This document shows, piece by piece, positions 1-11,112 of a stretch of DNA of 64,000 nucleotides (position 1 is the stretch's first letter; every line of letters starts with the position of its first letter). This DNA is from Myoxocephalus aenaeus (lineage: Eukaryota; Chordata; Actinopteri; Perciformes; Cottidae). The notes under the pieces were generated by a model, which did no database searches, was not told where the DNA came from, and was given only the letters and a program-made list of their open reading frames with translations. The DNA lies in the NCBI GenBank assembly GCA_038501785.1, contig JBAMJR010000006.1, forward strand, positions 3,257,001 to 3,321,000, read 5' to 3'. A program made the translations under genes and the position numbers.

Positions 1-1370
1 TCACACTTACTTTCTGTAATTCTCTCGGTAAAGTTTTTAATTCTTTACAATTTCAGTTTGTTTTATGCTTGCGCGGTGTAGCTGAAGCTGTCATAGTTCA
101 TACATTCTGTGTTGTTTTTTCCTGTAATTTGTCAGCCATCTTTATGTGTGTGGTTCATCACGATATGGCCATGCAGAGGCTTTAATTCACTAATCAGCTC
201 CTCAACTGTGTCTTGGTGGATGAATTATGACCGTATTATGATCTGGCCACAGTAACGTCAATAACAGTCATAAGATCAGTTCATTAATGCCTGAAGGAAA
301 ATGCTATTTTAGTTTGGACCCCTCCAGGCAGGTGAAAGCTGAGACTTAGCTACTGCTCAAGGATCAGCAGAGCAGAAGCTTAGTGACACTGGGATTAACA
401 TATGGAAAATATTTATTAGGAATAACCTCATGTACCATTTCTTTTTCAAGTGGGTCCCTGAACATGCTTTTCAGTGGCGACTAACTCTTGCGCAAACAGT
501 GTTGTCCATCCATCAAAAGTATGGATTTAAATTCATTATATCTTGACAAATACACCATTGGCCTATTTATTTTGTGTTTATTGTAATAACTCCCTCTTAG
601 CCAGGTTTCCTTTGAACAACAAGCTTTAATCTCAGTGGCATTTACCTGTAGCACAAGGGAAATAACGATACAATGTTTTTTTTCTTCTAAATTGAGTTCT
701 CATTTGTTATAGTTTCTTTTCAGGTTTTGTTTGTTCCTATTCCATGCATATGTATCTGCTTTTAGTGAGAGTTTGGCCTTTTATTCTATCATCTGGAGCA
801 TTTTTTTAATAAACAGATAACCTCACATCACATGGGTTTTATGAAAAAAAATTACATAAAAATAGAGGGAAGTACACGAAAAAAAAGTTACATACAAATA
901 GAGGGAATTATTTTAACATATGTTTTGGGTTTACACATCCAATTTGAAATATGAAGCTTGTGATCTTGTTTTCTCCTCTTTGAGTTATTCCCTTTCCCGG
1001 TTTCATATGTTTGTTTTGCGCGTCAGCTGAGCACAATCTGCTGTTTGCAAAAGGCAAACGTACCTGTTACTGCTCCCATTTTTGACTGTAAAAGAGAGAC
1101 ACTTTATTTGCTAGTTATCGGTGGCTGTGCATGGATAGTGCCACATCCTGGTTTTTATAGTACAAGGAGGGGCTGCTTTCTTTTTCCATATCCAAACAAC
1201 CTTCCCAGGCATGGCTGGAGGAATTATCAGAGTGTACGTTCACAGATGAGATGACACCAAAGCTCTGCTGTCTCTACAATATTTATTGTTCACAGGAAAT
1301 ACTTGAAGGGCATTTCAAAGGTCTCAGCTCTTGCCTTTGGGAACTGGAAGCTATCTGAGTTATTGCCGAT
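1..1370. other. 5' flank of the FAM3-like gene
   Basis: No protein-coding gene is recognised here. The stretch is AT-rich. It contains a short imperfect tandem duplication (two copies, 35-bp period, about 843-907) with A-runs and a shared TAGAGGGAA core. The promoter and any upstream untranslated exon of the FAM3-like gene probably lie here, but no TATA box or CpG-rich island is convincing. Confidence 0.5.
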
Positions 1371-3033
1371 ATGAGAAATCAAGGTGAGATTTCACTTTAT
1401 TTCAAAAACAGGTATCTTTGTTTGTATCTCTGCCAATCTTCATCTCTTTGTGGTTGACAGCTGCTGTGCTTCTTGCTGCTGCAAGTGTTGTCCTCCTTAT
1501 AACCTGGGGGTTTTCCATCAAGTCATTTGATGTTCTGGAAACAGCAGGATATATTCTTGGTGAGCTCATTTCTACTTATTACATCATAAATCCTGAACGT
1601 CCTCATCTCATTTTAATAACACGGCCTCCATTCTTTTATTTTAGAGTTTAATGACAAAGACCAAATCAAACCAAAATTCCAAAAAGGTAAATTAAATTAT
1701 GAAAGTACTTCCACATTAACTGTTCGTGTGGTTTTCCTTCATGATTAGAAGTACTTTTCTCTTGCATATTCAGCTACAACAACTGGGCCTAAGTGCAGCC
1801 TTGCCAGAGTCTGTCCGTCTGACCATTTCGCTTTCGGAATCAGCAGCGGAGCAGCTGATGTCGTTGGACCAAAGATCTGTTTCGATGGTAAAATGTGCGT
1901 GTTTGATACGGTATTACTGGACATGACTAAGGATGGAAATGTGTGTGACTGAGTGAAACTCAACTGTATCTGTAACTCAACAGCATTATGAGTAATGTGT
2001 TGAATAATGTGGGACCAGGACTGAACATTGTGGTGGTGAATGGTGAGTAGGAATACACTCTGACAGATTTTGTACTATAAATAATTTATACTTTCTTAAC
2101 CAATTCTTTAAAAACATTGACATTTGTAATAGTTTTGGTCTTTGAAGTTTTGACATTAAAACCAGCAGTTGATAAAACAATCTTATAGGTCTAATGATTA
2201 GCCACTCTGGAGTATATAACAGTATCTTCATCAGCAGATTAAATGAGAGGAAAGTGCTCATGAAACAGATAATGTAATCGCTTCACTTCCATAAAAACAG
2301 GTGCAGTAGTTGACAACCAAATGGTGTGTTTTTGTGGTGGTTCATTCTCAGGTAAAAATGGAAAAGTGGAAAAATATGGCTACCTTAATATGAATTATGG
2401 AAGTAAGTTGTGTGTGTTTATTTTTTATCTTTTAATCTTCTTTTCAATTTGAATGTTTATTTAAACCTTCAAATTATGTTTTTCTTTTCTTTCTTTTTTT
2501 AACAAAAGATGCTGAATACATCCTGACGTACCTGAAGGAGATACAACCTGGAATGATTGTCTTGGTGGCCTCGTTTGATGATGTGACACCAAAGTAAGTC
2601 CAAATATCAACGATTCAACAGCTAAAGCGATTCCACAGCACACAACACGACCCTTTTCTATTCCTTTTTGGCAGAATGACAGACGACATGAGGGAGGTGT
2701 TCGTCGGAATGGGAAGCACTTTGATCAAGTCTGTAAAACAGAGAGACAGCTGGGTGTTTGCTGGGAAATCAGGGACAGAAAACAAAAGCCTCTTTGAGAA
2801 GGTTAGTGAGCCTGTTTGTGTCAGAAAAGTCCATCTATTTTTAAATACGGAAAAATGAAAATATATAAAAAAGCAACGTCATTGATGATAAAAAAGAAAT
2901 GTCCTCTTCCCTGTTCACCCGTCAGCAAGCAGTTAATGATGAGAAAACCAACGTTTACGAAGGATGGCCGGAGATGGTGGAGATAGGCGGCTGTATCCTG
3001 AGGACCCCAACTGACCTTAAGGAACATTTGTGA
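1371..3033 (+). CDS. fam3d: FAM3-family secreted cytokine-like protein, FAM3D-like (9 coding exons)
   Basis: Coding exons: 1371-1383, 1461-1559, 1645-1686, 1774-1894, 1984-2042, 2352-2402, 2509-2593, 2675-2801, 2926-3033, giving 234 aa (family usual about 224-235). FAM3 proteins are small secreted globular factors with a lectin-like (ILEI) fold. Visible are an N-terminal MR start followed by a hydrophobic signal/anchor helix (about residues 5-22), a two-Cys segment (KCSLARVCPSDHFAF), the family motif GAADVVGPKICF, NNVGPGLNIVVVNG, DSWVFAGKSG, and the C-terminal YEGWPEMVEIGGC. The start is chosen because exon 1 ends in phase 1, matching the acceptor at 1460 and reproducing the MR-hydrophobic family layout. 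Two upstream acceptors (1411, 1748) break the frame. FAM3D is preferred over FAM3A/B/C from similarity in the YLKEI...VLVAS region and because a FAM107 gene lies next door, as in human 3p14; the exact paralogue symbol is inference. Confidence 0.85.
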
Positions 3034-3280
3034 TGAAAAGGGGAATATGACCTATTTCAGATATTAAAAAGGCATGTCACTCAAAGAGTGTAAATAGTTT
3101 AACCCAGAACTTACCTTACATATTTACTTTAAATGATATATACTATATGTATAATGACAATAAGTATGTAAGATCCATGGAGTTTTTCCTCATCCCAAAT
3201 CATGGTTTCTAAGGATTTTGTACAGATTGGAATGTTGTCTGTCTGAGGCAAGTCTGTCATTTGTGATTCTAAGCTTTATA

Positions 3281-3286
3281 AATAAA
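3281..3286 (+). terminator. Poly(A) signal of the FAM3-like gene
   Basis: AATAAA lies about 250 bp after the FAM3-like stop codon and is followed by a T/G-rich stretch. It is the first canonical hexamer downstream on this strand and would give a short 3' UTR. Confidence 0.6.
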
Positions 3287-3369
3287 ATGTCCTGTTGTTA
3301 ATACTTATAGAAAATGCAAAAGGTATGTTCAAAGAATGTAAAAAAATTGTAACGTTTGACGCACTGACG

Positions 3370-3470
3370 CAGGTATTCAAGATATTCAAGATATCTTATT
3401 GTCATATGCACAGTTAACAGACAGTTACTCCGTACAATGAAAAACTTACTTAACTAGGTCTATAACTTAA
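3370..3470. repeat. Probable dispersed retroposon tail
   Basis: The segment reads like the fish repeat consensus of the type 'TTATTGTCATATGCACAG...ACAATGAAAAACTTACT', which occurs at the 3' end of many dispersed elements in teleosts. Identification is from memory of the motif only; the family is not assigned. Confidence 0.35.
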
Positions 3471-3843
3471 AACTTAAGGCAAAAATTGGAATTAAAATTA
3501 AGAATACAAAAAAAGTGCTATAAATGCTAATAGTATAAGAAAACATATAAAATAAGGTTTCAACAAACCTTTAGTTTTTGTTTTTCTTTCTAGGGCTCAA
3601 TCAGTTAGACTAGACACTTTTACAAGGGGTCACAAACCAAAAAGGTTAGGAACCACTAGTTTAATTTCTAACAGTGCAGTGTACTTTATTTGCAATACTT
3701 GTGTGGCTACATATACTTGGTTACCTCCCATCACTGCTATACACTAAATATTCTTCCAGCACTTTTGGCCTTTTCTCCTGGGTTTGTCTTCCACTCTGAG
3801 AATTATCATCGTCCCAAACACGGAACAGTTTCTTGGCTGCTGA

Positions 3844-3845
<2 letters not shown>

Positions 3846-3911
<66 letters not shown>
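3846..3911. repeat. (GA)n microsatellite
   Basis: Uninterrupted AG/GA dinucleotide tract of about 66 bp. It generates spurious open frames of alternating Arg-Glu and Leu-Ser on the two strands. Confidence 0.97.
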
Positions 3912-3913
<2 letters not shown>

Positions 3914-5564
3914 TCAAATTATTACAGCAACTCTGTCCACTGTTAGCCCAGGAGGTGTTTGTGCAGATATTCAATCTGGACTCATACTGAGGACATGGGA
4001 GTCACCCATGGAAAGAAGGTAAATGTGTCTATTTATACTCTATATTTAAATTCCTCTTTCTCTGTGAGACGTAACACATGTCTCATTAAGAAGATCCAGC
4101 AGATGCATCCATGAACTAAAGAAGAAACCAACTGCTACACTATGTTCTGTGTCTTTATACATGACAACTATTGTATTAATTATGTATTCTTGGTCACATT
4201 TAAACTTTTGTTTGGCAGAACTTAACCATTTTCCCGTGGTAGATGTATCTGTCATTGTTATCTCTACAGTTTATTTCCCAAAGACAGCAAGTGCTCGAAC
4301 CAAACACAAATCTTTATCCAATAAAAAAAAGCCTTGCCAACGCCAGAGAGTGGGCCTTGGAGAGTATTTGCCTGTCATGTCGTATTAATTCTTCTACACA
4401 CAATATCCACTGTCTGAACTTCAGCCAAACAGCGTGACTCTTTCTTCATCCGTCAAACAGCAGCCAGCAGCAGAATTGTCATTCAAATACCTAGATTGAT
4501 CTAGATTGCACTTTTGTTGACAATTTACTGTCATTTTGTTTAAAAATTACTTTATTTGAATGCACACATTTAGCAATGGTACCAGATGCCCGGGCATGGT
4601 GGAGCTGGATCGCAACTATTGCCAAGGCCTCAACAAACATTATGTAACATGTACATAGATCCATAATGTACCTGTAACTAAATTAGATCGTGCTCAGACC
4701 AAACACTATAGTTTGCCATATTTTTTCTTCATTCAAATATTCAGCAAATATTTAATCTAACAACAAAAACAGAAATAATCACTTTTTTTCAACAGTCCAT
4801 TCTGAGTCCCACGGGGGTAATAACTCTTGTCTCGACTATTAATTCTGCTCAAACACTAGCAAACGAGAGTCTCAGTGGGAATCAAACTGTGTGTTGTTTG
4901 ATCCTTGTCATTAATGAGGTGGCAGCCCTCCACCTCACCAGTAAGGGCCCTCGCTTCACTGGACATGTGGAACTAGAGCTTTGTCTGTCAGCATCATAAT
5001 ACGGCTTTGTGTTGCTCGCATTGGCGCCCTGACTGAGAGATTTCTGATTGGTGTGCGGTCATGTGTCGCACTATATCTCCACACTTGTATTTAAAAAAAA
5101 AAAAAGATTTGGTTATAACTCTGAGATATATTATATTATATTTGACATGTAAATGATGTTTTCTGTTGACAGAGAGATCTCCAACATTCACCAGAGACAC
5201 GCCTGAATGGGTCTGGTGAGAACTCTATTATCACAAGAAACCGTTTGACCTTTTTCTCTGTTTGTGTGACTCTGGGAAGAAACTGTGCAGAGGTAGTCCT
5301 GATCAAGCTTGTAGGTGTCTGTGTGAACAAATCTGTGAGCAACAAAACACACTTGTTCGTTCCAATGCACTCAGAGGTGTTGTTGCTGCAGCCTCATTGG
5401 TCTGGTAAGACCAGTAGCTTTTGGTGGCTAATGTATACGATCAAACCTTCCACAGATATTGCTGTGTAACTACATTTAAGACATTCTGACCCTGCTCTGA
5501 TTGTGCTGTTAGCCTGTGTTTTTACTATTTACCATCCAGCAAAGGTTACAAAGGTTTTACATTT

Positions 5565-5845
5565 CTTTGAAGAAGAATCAGAAGTATTTTATCAATCCCC
5601 ATGTGGGGAAAAAATATTGTATTTTACTCTATTGTTTTTCTTTTCCCACACACATGTCCAGAATGCACACACATGCACAGGACCTATACATGCACTAATT
5701 ATTGTGGTCAGAGTGATGGGGTGCCACAAGGCCCCGATCAGTTAGGTGTTTAGTGCCTTGCTCAACGGCAACTCGACAGTGCCCAGGATGTGAACTGGGA
5801 CCTCTCCAGCTAGCTGTTCACATTATACCAACTGGGCCTTGCTGG
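5565..5845. repeat. Probable dispersed fish retroposon copy
   Basis: Two typical blocks are seen. The first is an 'AGAATCAGAAGTATTTTATC' block followed by 'CCCCATGTGGGGAAA'. The second, about 100 bp on, is 'GTGCCTTGCTCAACGGCAAC' and 'GTGAACTGGGACCTCTCCAG'. These phrases recur throughout spiny-rayed fish genomes as parts of dispersed non-LTR retroposons. Assignment is from memory; a repeat-library search would name the family. Confidence 0.5.
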
Positions 5846-6581
5846 ACTTGTTACAAAGCTAAGTGTCTTTAGGAATCAACCTGATCCTCAAGTTACTTTG
5901 TCTGGTGTTCAAAAATAACTCCCATGGTGTGGAGATGTTACTTTGGCTTCTCCATATTGTCTAATACCAAGGTTTTCAGGTCATTTCAACTGTATTTGAT
6001 GTTGCTGTAGTTTGTGATATCAGTTTCTGTGCAAAAGTTAAGTTACCCATTTGCTTCCAGAGGTCTTAATATAAGAGAGAGTATTATAAATACCTGCATG
6101 AAAGACAGCTGTGTTCCTTTCTTCGTTAATACATGTGGCTTGTTTTCAGTCAGCCTATACAGAAGCACAAATAAAAGCATGTTTTAGTCAAACTGATGAG
6201 CTGATCAAATGTTTAGACCACCACTCCACCATCTGCAATGTGAGTAAGATACTATCAAACAAGTGTGGTCCAAAATTGTTTTATTGACCTTGGAAATGCA
6301 TCTGATGGAGTTAGTTTCAAGGAGATAGTTGAGTTGTTGTCACGTGAATACAGAATTTAAGATACAATCAGGATAGTTTGGGGGTTGTTGTAACCACTGT
6401 CTGCTTAAATAAGCTAGTTCCCTTTATCATCCTGCAGTCACTAAAAGCTGCTTCAGTATGTCTTTCTAATATTGAAACATAACCAGCTGAAATGCTGAAT
6501 GCTTTATCACAAGAAAAATGTTGCATCCCAAATTAATATTTGGAAAATATGTACTATATGTTTTTCTCTTCAGCCTCAGTA

Positions 6582-7623
6582 ATGCAGACACACCAAAGTC
6601 AACAGCAAGACCCTCCATCCCAACAACAGAGTGAGGAGGATAGCAGTAATCTCATCAGACCACAAAAACCTCTCAATCCTTTAACGGCCTCCAGGAGCCA
6701 CCAGGAGCTTCACAGAGAACTGCGGATGTCCCACAAGAGGTTGGAAACACACACCAACACTCGTAAACTCTCACACTTCTCTTTCATTGTTTGTATGAAT
6801 CATAAAGTTTTTTACAAATGTCTGTCAGGAGAGTGTCTCAAGAAGGAAAGACTGAACTAAAGAAGGTGTTAGAGACGAGGAGATGGGAACAAGCGATGAA
6901 GGCGAGCAGAGACCAGGAAGAGGCGAAGAAGAACAGATCACCACTTCATCAGGAACTGTTGAAAAGACACCAGAGGCTAGAAAAGGTTTGCATGCTAGAT
7001 TTCTTTTTCCTACATTTTTGCAAAGGATCTAATCATATCTGACTTCCAATGTATCATATTGGTTGACATTAAATTAAATGATCTATCCTGAGAGAAAAAA
7101 AAGTACCGTGTTATATGAAAATAATCAATATTTCCTCACACGAGATTGACATTGGTGGTCTATGTGGAGCATCATGTTGTTCTGCATTCGGCCCTTGGAG
7201 GGCAGTGTAGATAGTCTGGGCTCCTAAAAGAAAAACAAAACATAGATACTGTATGTTAGATCTATATGCATGAATGCTGTCTGCTAGACTAAAATACAAC
7301 ACATTAAGTTATAAAAATACCCCAAAAATTCCCAAACCATTTACAAATATTTGCTTGTGTTTAAGATCTACGGATTGTGTGGATCTTCAAGGCCTTTCAT
7401 TTTAGAGAATTAGCTCTAAACCTTGATTAATAAAATATCTTGAAAGTGTTGCTTGTTTACTGGGGCTACACATATGAGTTCAAATTGTGTTTGTATATTT
7501 CCGTTCCTACAGCTAGAGAGAGACAAAGGACAACAACAAGAGGGGCCAGAGTTCCTCCGAGTCAAAGAGAGACTGAGAAGAACTGCAGTGTTGGAGGAAG
7601 GTGCAGGAGGAAAAGAAGTGTGA
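6582..7623 (+). CDS. fam107a: FAM107-family actin-associated protein (FAM107A/DRR1-like, 3 coding exons)
   Basis: Coding exons 6582-6739, 6829-6985 and 7513-7623 give 141 aa (human FAM107A is 144). FAM107A (DRR1/TU3A) is a stress-induced, coiled-coil protein that binds F-actin and shuttles between cytoskeleton and nucleus. Seen here: a Gln-rich N-terminus; the family core LIRPQKPLNPLTASRSHQEL then HRELRMSHKR; a Lys/Glu-rich coiled-coil segment (VLETRRWEQAMKASRDQEEA); SPLHQELLKRHQRLEK; and the C-terminal GPEFLRVKERLRRTAVL. The ATG at 6582 lies 8 nt into an exon whose acceptor is at 6573, so earlier exons are untranslated or an alternative first exon exists. The neighbouring FAM3D-like gene repeats the human FAM107A-FAM3D order and favours FAM107A over FAM107B. 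Confidence 0.85.
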
Positions 7624-10600
7624 CAGTTATGATTTGTGATTATATGTTCATGTATTGTATTGAGCACAAGAGCCGTTGGGAATAAGTGATAAATGAAAAA
7701 AGAATTGTGATTCAGCTTGAGTAACACCATTAAGTCTACATGTGTCGTACATACTGCAGCCTTAGATGTATCCTTTCTCACTCTTCTTTTTCCCGACAAT
7801 GCAAACAGAATTTACACCTAATCTGTTTTAAATGTATCTTTTCGTGCCTGTGATGAAGTGTCTTTCCACTGTTTCCATTCTGAATAAGATTCACATGTTT
7901 CTATGTTGTCAGTATAATAAGGAGAGACAATGTTTTACTGCACACTTTTTACAATGTGTTTAGAGGTATAAACCTTTCCCTGCATGTCTTTGTTTTATAC
8001 AGCCATGTTGAGTCTGTTTAATGATGCTGGGAAGTTTATTAACATAATCAGTATTCTAGTAAATAAATCAGGTATTTGTCTGGACTCTGAACACTGAGAA
8101 CTAATGTAACACTGAGGTGACTATTATGACATTAGTCATTAGTGTCCTTTGTGTGCTCTTCAATAACAATTACATAAAATATATATATTCAATGATAAAT
8201 TGTTGAAATAGCTTCTCATGACAGATTGCTGTATTTCCACAGTGATGAACAACAGGAAAGAGAAAGAAAAACATTTACATTCATTTGCTTATGAATGACG
8301 GGAGGTGAAGATTTCCTTTGGTCAATAATAGAGCACATTCATCTTCTTATGAAATCCTATTCATCAGTAAAGAATTACCATAATACTACCCAAAATAATT
8401 GTTGTAGTATCTTTTGGAGGTTGTAGTTTATGTAGGTATTATTTGGGTTGCATTACATTGTGCACGTGCTCATTGCTTTCATTGTATCTTTGAAATGTAA
8501 TATGACAATATGAGGAATACGTAAAGGTGTAAAACAATTAAAGTACACTTTTAATTAATTGAGTTGTGATCATCACCGTTTAAATGTTTTACTTTCACAT
8601 CCTAAAGTAAAGTTATTGCGTAATGACCAAACACACAATGCATAGACAAGGAAGTTTAATTTCATTTCTTGCAATCAAATCTCTGTGGGTACAAATCATT
8701 GTATTTTCTTACAACTTGTTCAATAACCCATGATGCATTGCATCCATACATTTGTAGCTCAAAACAGCTTTTACAAAAAAGGATATACAATATATACTTA
8801 TATTTATATATATATATATATAATATACATGTGTTTCTTTATGTTTTTAGATGTGTTTGTAATGGGTAAAATAAGCTTTTTAAAAAAACACAGCCAAGTG
8901 GAAACAAATCCCAGGAAAGGTTCAATATAAGGTCATTACCAAACGAATAATAGCCCGGTTATCAAAGTCATCAACGTTGGCTATCTTACAGTTAACATGG
9001 AGCCCTTCACAAACAGTTTGCATATTTTCCACAATTACAGTCATGTAAATCCAGAGTGATTGCCTTCAGTTATTGTTCTATGGACCTGTAAGTATCAATG
9101 GCAGATCGAGGGAACTGGGTTTATGTGGGCATCAAAGGTTTTCATGGATTGGTTCATGATCTCTACAGCTGACTAATAATATGGCGTTGTGTCATGACAT
9201 ACCTTAAAAAATAGCAATGGCATGGGATGAATAATATCAAGATTAAAGTATTTTCAGGGAGAATTTTTTTTATACATTAAATATTGTGCCAAAACTTTGC
9301 CATCCTTCATCTGAGTTGTATATTTTTAAGATGACAACATATCTGGATCCCCAGTAAAATATCTCCACCTCACTGTATGGCTTTATTACTGTGGTTTATC
9401 TACCCGGGGCGACAAATGTAGCGCTCGCACAGGCTGCTCCCACGGCAGACAGGTGATATACATAAAATTATATAATATATAATTTTTCCATATTTTGTTC
9501 TGCCTGTGTCTTGGTATCAGAGAGGAATAAATAGATTCTACATAAGCAACGGCAAGAAAACAGGCTGAAAAAAATAATATTTTAGTTGTAAATAAACAAA
9601 GTACAGTTGAAATGTCACTCAGGTCGAGACTTGACCATCACAGTCGATGCAAATGATAAGTCCACTGTGCTGTGTTGTACTTTGTCAACAACATTACTTC
9701 TGGTGTTACTCACTTCACATTATATAGCTCAAAGTTACAGTATTACATCATTTTTCAATACAACATAGTAATAATAATCATGTGTGTTTATACTAATTGA
9801 TCATCATTCATGTAAACATATTTAACCAGGTCATGCAAACAGTAGACCAAAACTTCTTCCACTAGAGGTGCACAGCACAGAGCAGGCGGAGCGCCCAAAC
9901 TGAGATCCCGACGACTCAGCGTGAGAGACTGACAGCAGATATTTAGACGCTTATCAGAAACAGAACAGGGAGGATGAACATGATATGAATATGATCGTTT
10001 TCTTCCCACGCACAACTTAATCGCATCTTCAAAATAACTCCTCCAGAAATGATGTCAGCCCACGGAGGAAAGTCAAGATGCCTGTGATTTACAGACTTAC
10101 GGGGATCTCAGTTTGAGCCTCTGATAACAGAACAGCCATAAAACAAACAAAACAAGTCTCCTTTTGATATTCATACATTTTGATTTCTAATTTCCCAAAC
10201 AGAAGCATGCAGACACTCCAGGTCAGAACCACTCTTCACAAACCCAGTCTGAGCCAGAATATAGAGTCCATAACACCCAGAATCACCCTCAACTTTTCAA
10301 AAAACGCTTCAAACAAAATAACTTTCAAAAGGACAGAAACACTTAATGTGAGAAAGAAAGACAGGGTGATCAAAACAGAACAAATGAGCAGGTGGCATCG
10401 GCAGTGAAGTCATGCCTTGAGATTAACTCGATTCAACTAAACAGCTACTTGGTCAGTGACTAGACCGAGTCACATTGATGGGTAAGAAGTATAAAGACAT
10501 GCAGGAGTAGCTTTCAGCAGTTCCCTCTAGAAAGAGTTCCCTCGTTCCTTTGTGCCCGGTCTGGCCAGATTTTTGGAGAAAGCTGCCAGTAATGTAGAGT

Positions 10601-11112
10601 GTGTGAGAGCCAGATTGATGCTGATGAACGGGAATTGTGATTAGAGGTAGATGTGACAGATCATGTAAGAACAAAAATGATGGAGAAGCCTGCCTTTGGC
10701 CGCTGCCTCGTCTTTAATTCAGACTCCAGAGGCTTGGCTTCTTTCTGGTAGCTAACATCCAGAGCCACATTTTGTAATGTACATGCTGTCAAATGACCCC
10801 TGACTGCCAACACTGTACAAAGGTACAACTACATGTTAGGTTGCTAATCAGGCAGACTGGCCCTTTCTTTAAATCACTATCCACTGCATTCTGTTCTTCA
10901 GTTGAAACTTGTGTGTCTTGAGTCAGGATGTGTTTTGTTTTTTTACGTGGGGGAAAAAGACTTGCAGTATGTTTCTCCACACTGTGACAGTGACCTGCTC
11001 GCTGTGGATGTACTCTGGTGCCTGATAACTACTCTGCATTCCTGGCCAGACTGGGCGGGGACGGGCTCTGGGTGCTCCAGGGATACAATGTCACCGCGAT
11101 AGCGGGAGGGGC
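7624..11112. other. 3' UTRs of the converging FAM107-like and camk1 genes
   Basis: No further coding gene is recognised. A + strand AATAAA at 8062-8067 could end the FAM107-like transcript, and a - strand AATAAA (plus-strand TTTATT at 9382-9387) could end a camk1 3' UTR of about 1.7 kb. Both are plausible rather than proven. A short (TA)n stretch lies near 8805-8825. Open frames here are short and show no recognised family. Confidence 0.4.

Larger units (their letters stand above)
3287..6573. other. Intergenic region between FAM3-like and FAM107-like genes
   Basis: No gene is recognised. It contains a (GA)n microsatellite at about 3846-3911 and two stretches resembling dispersed fish retroposon tails (about 3370-3470 and 5565-5845). 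Untranslated 5' exons and the promoter of the FAM107-like gene should be in the right part, but cannot be placed from sequence alone. Open frames here are short, and the longest runs through the GA repeat. Confidence 0.5.
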
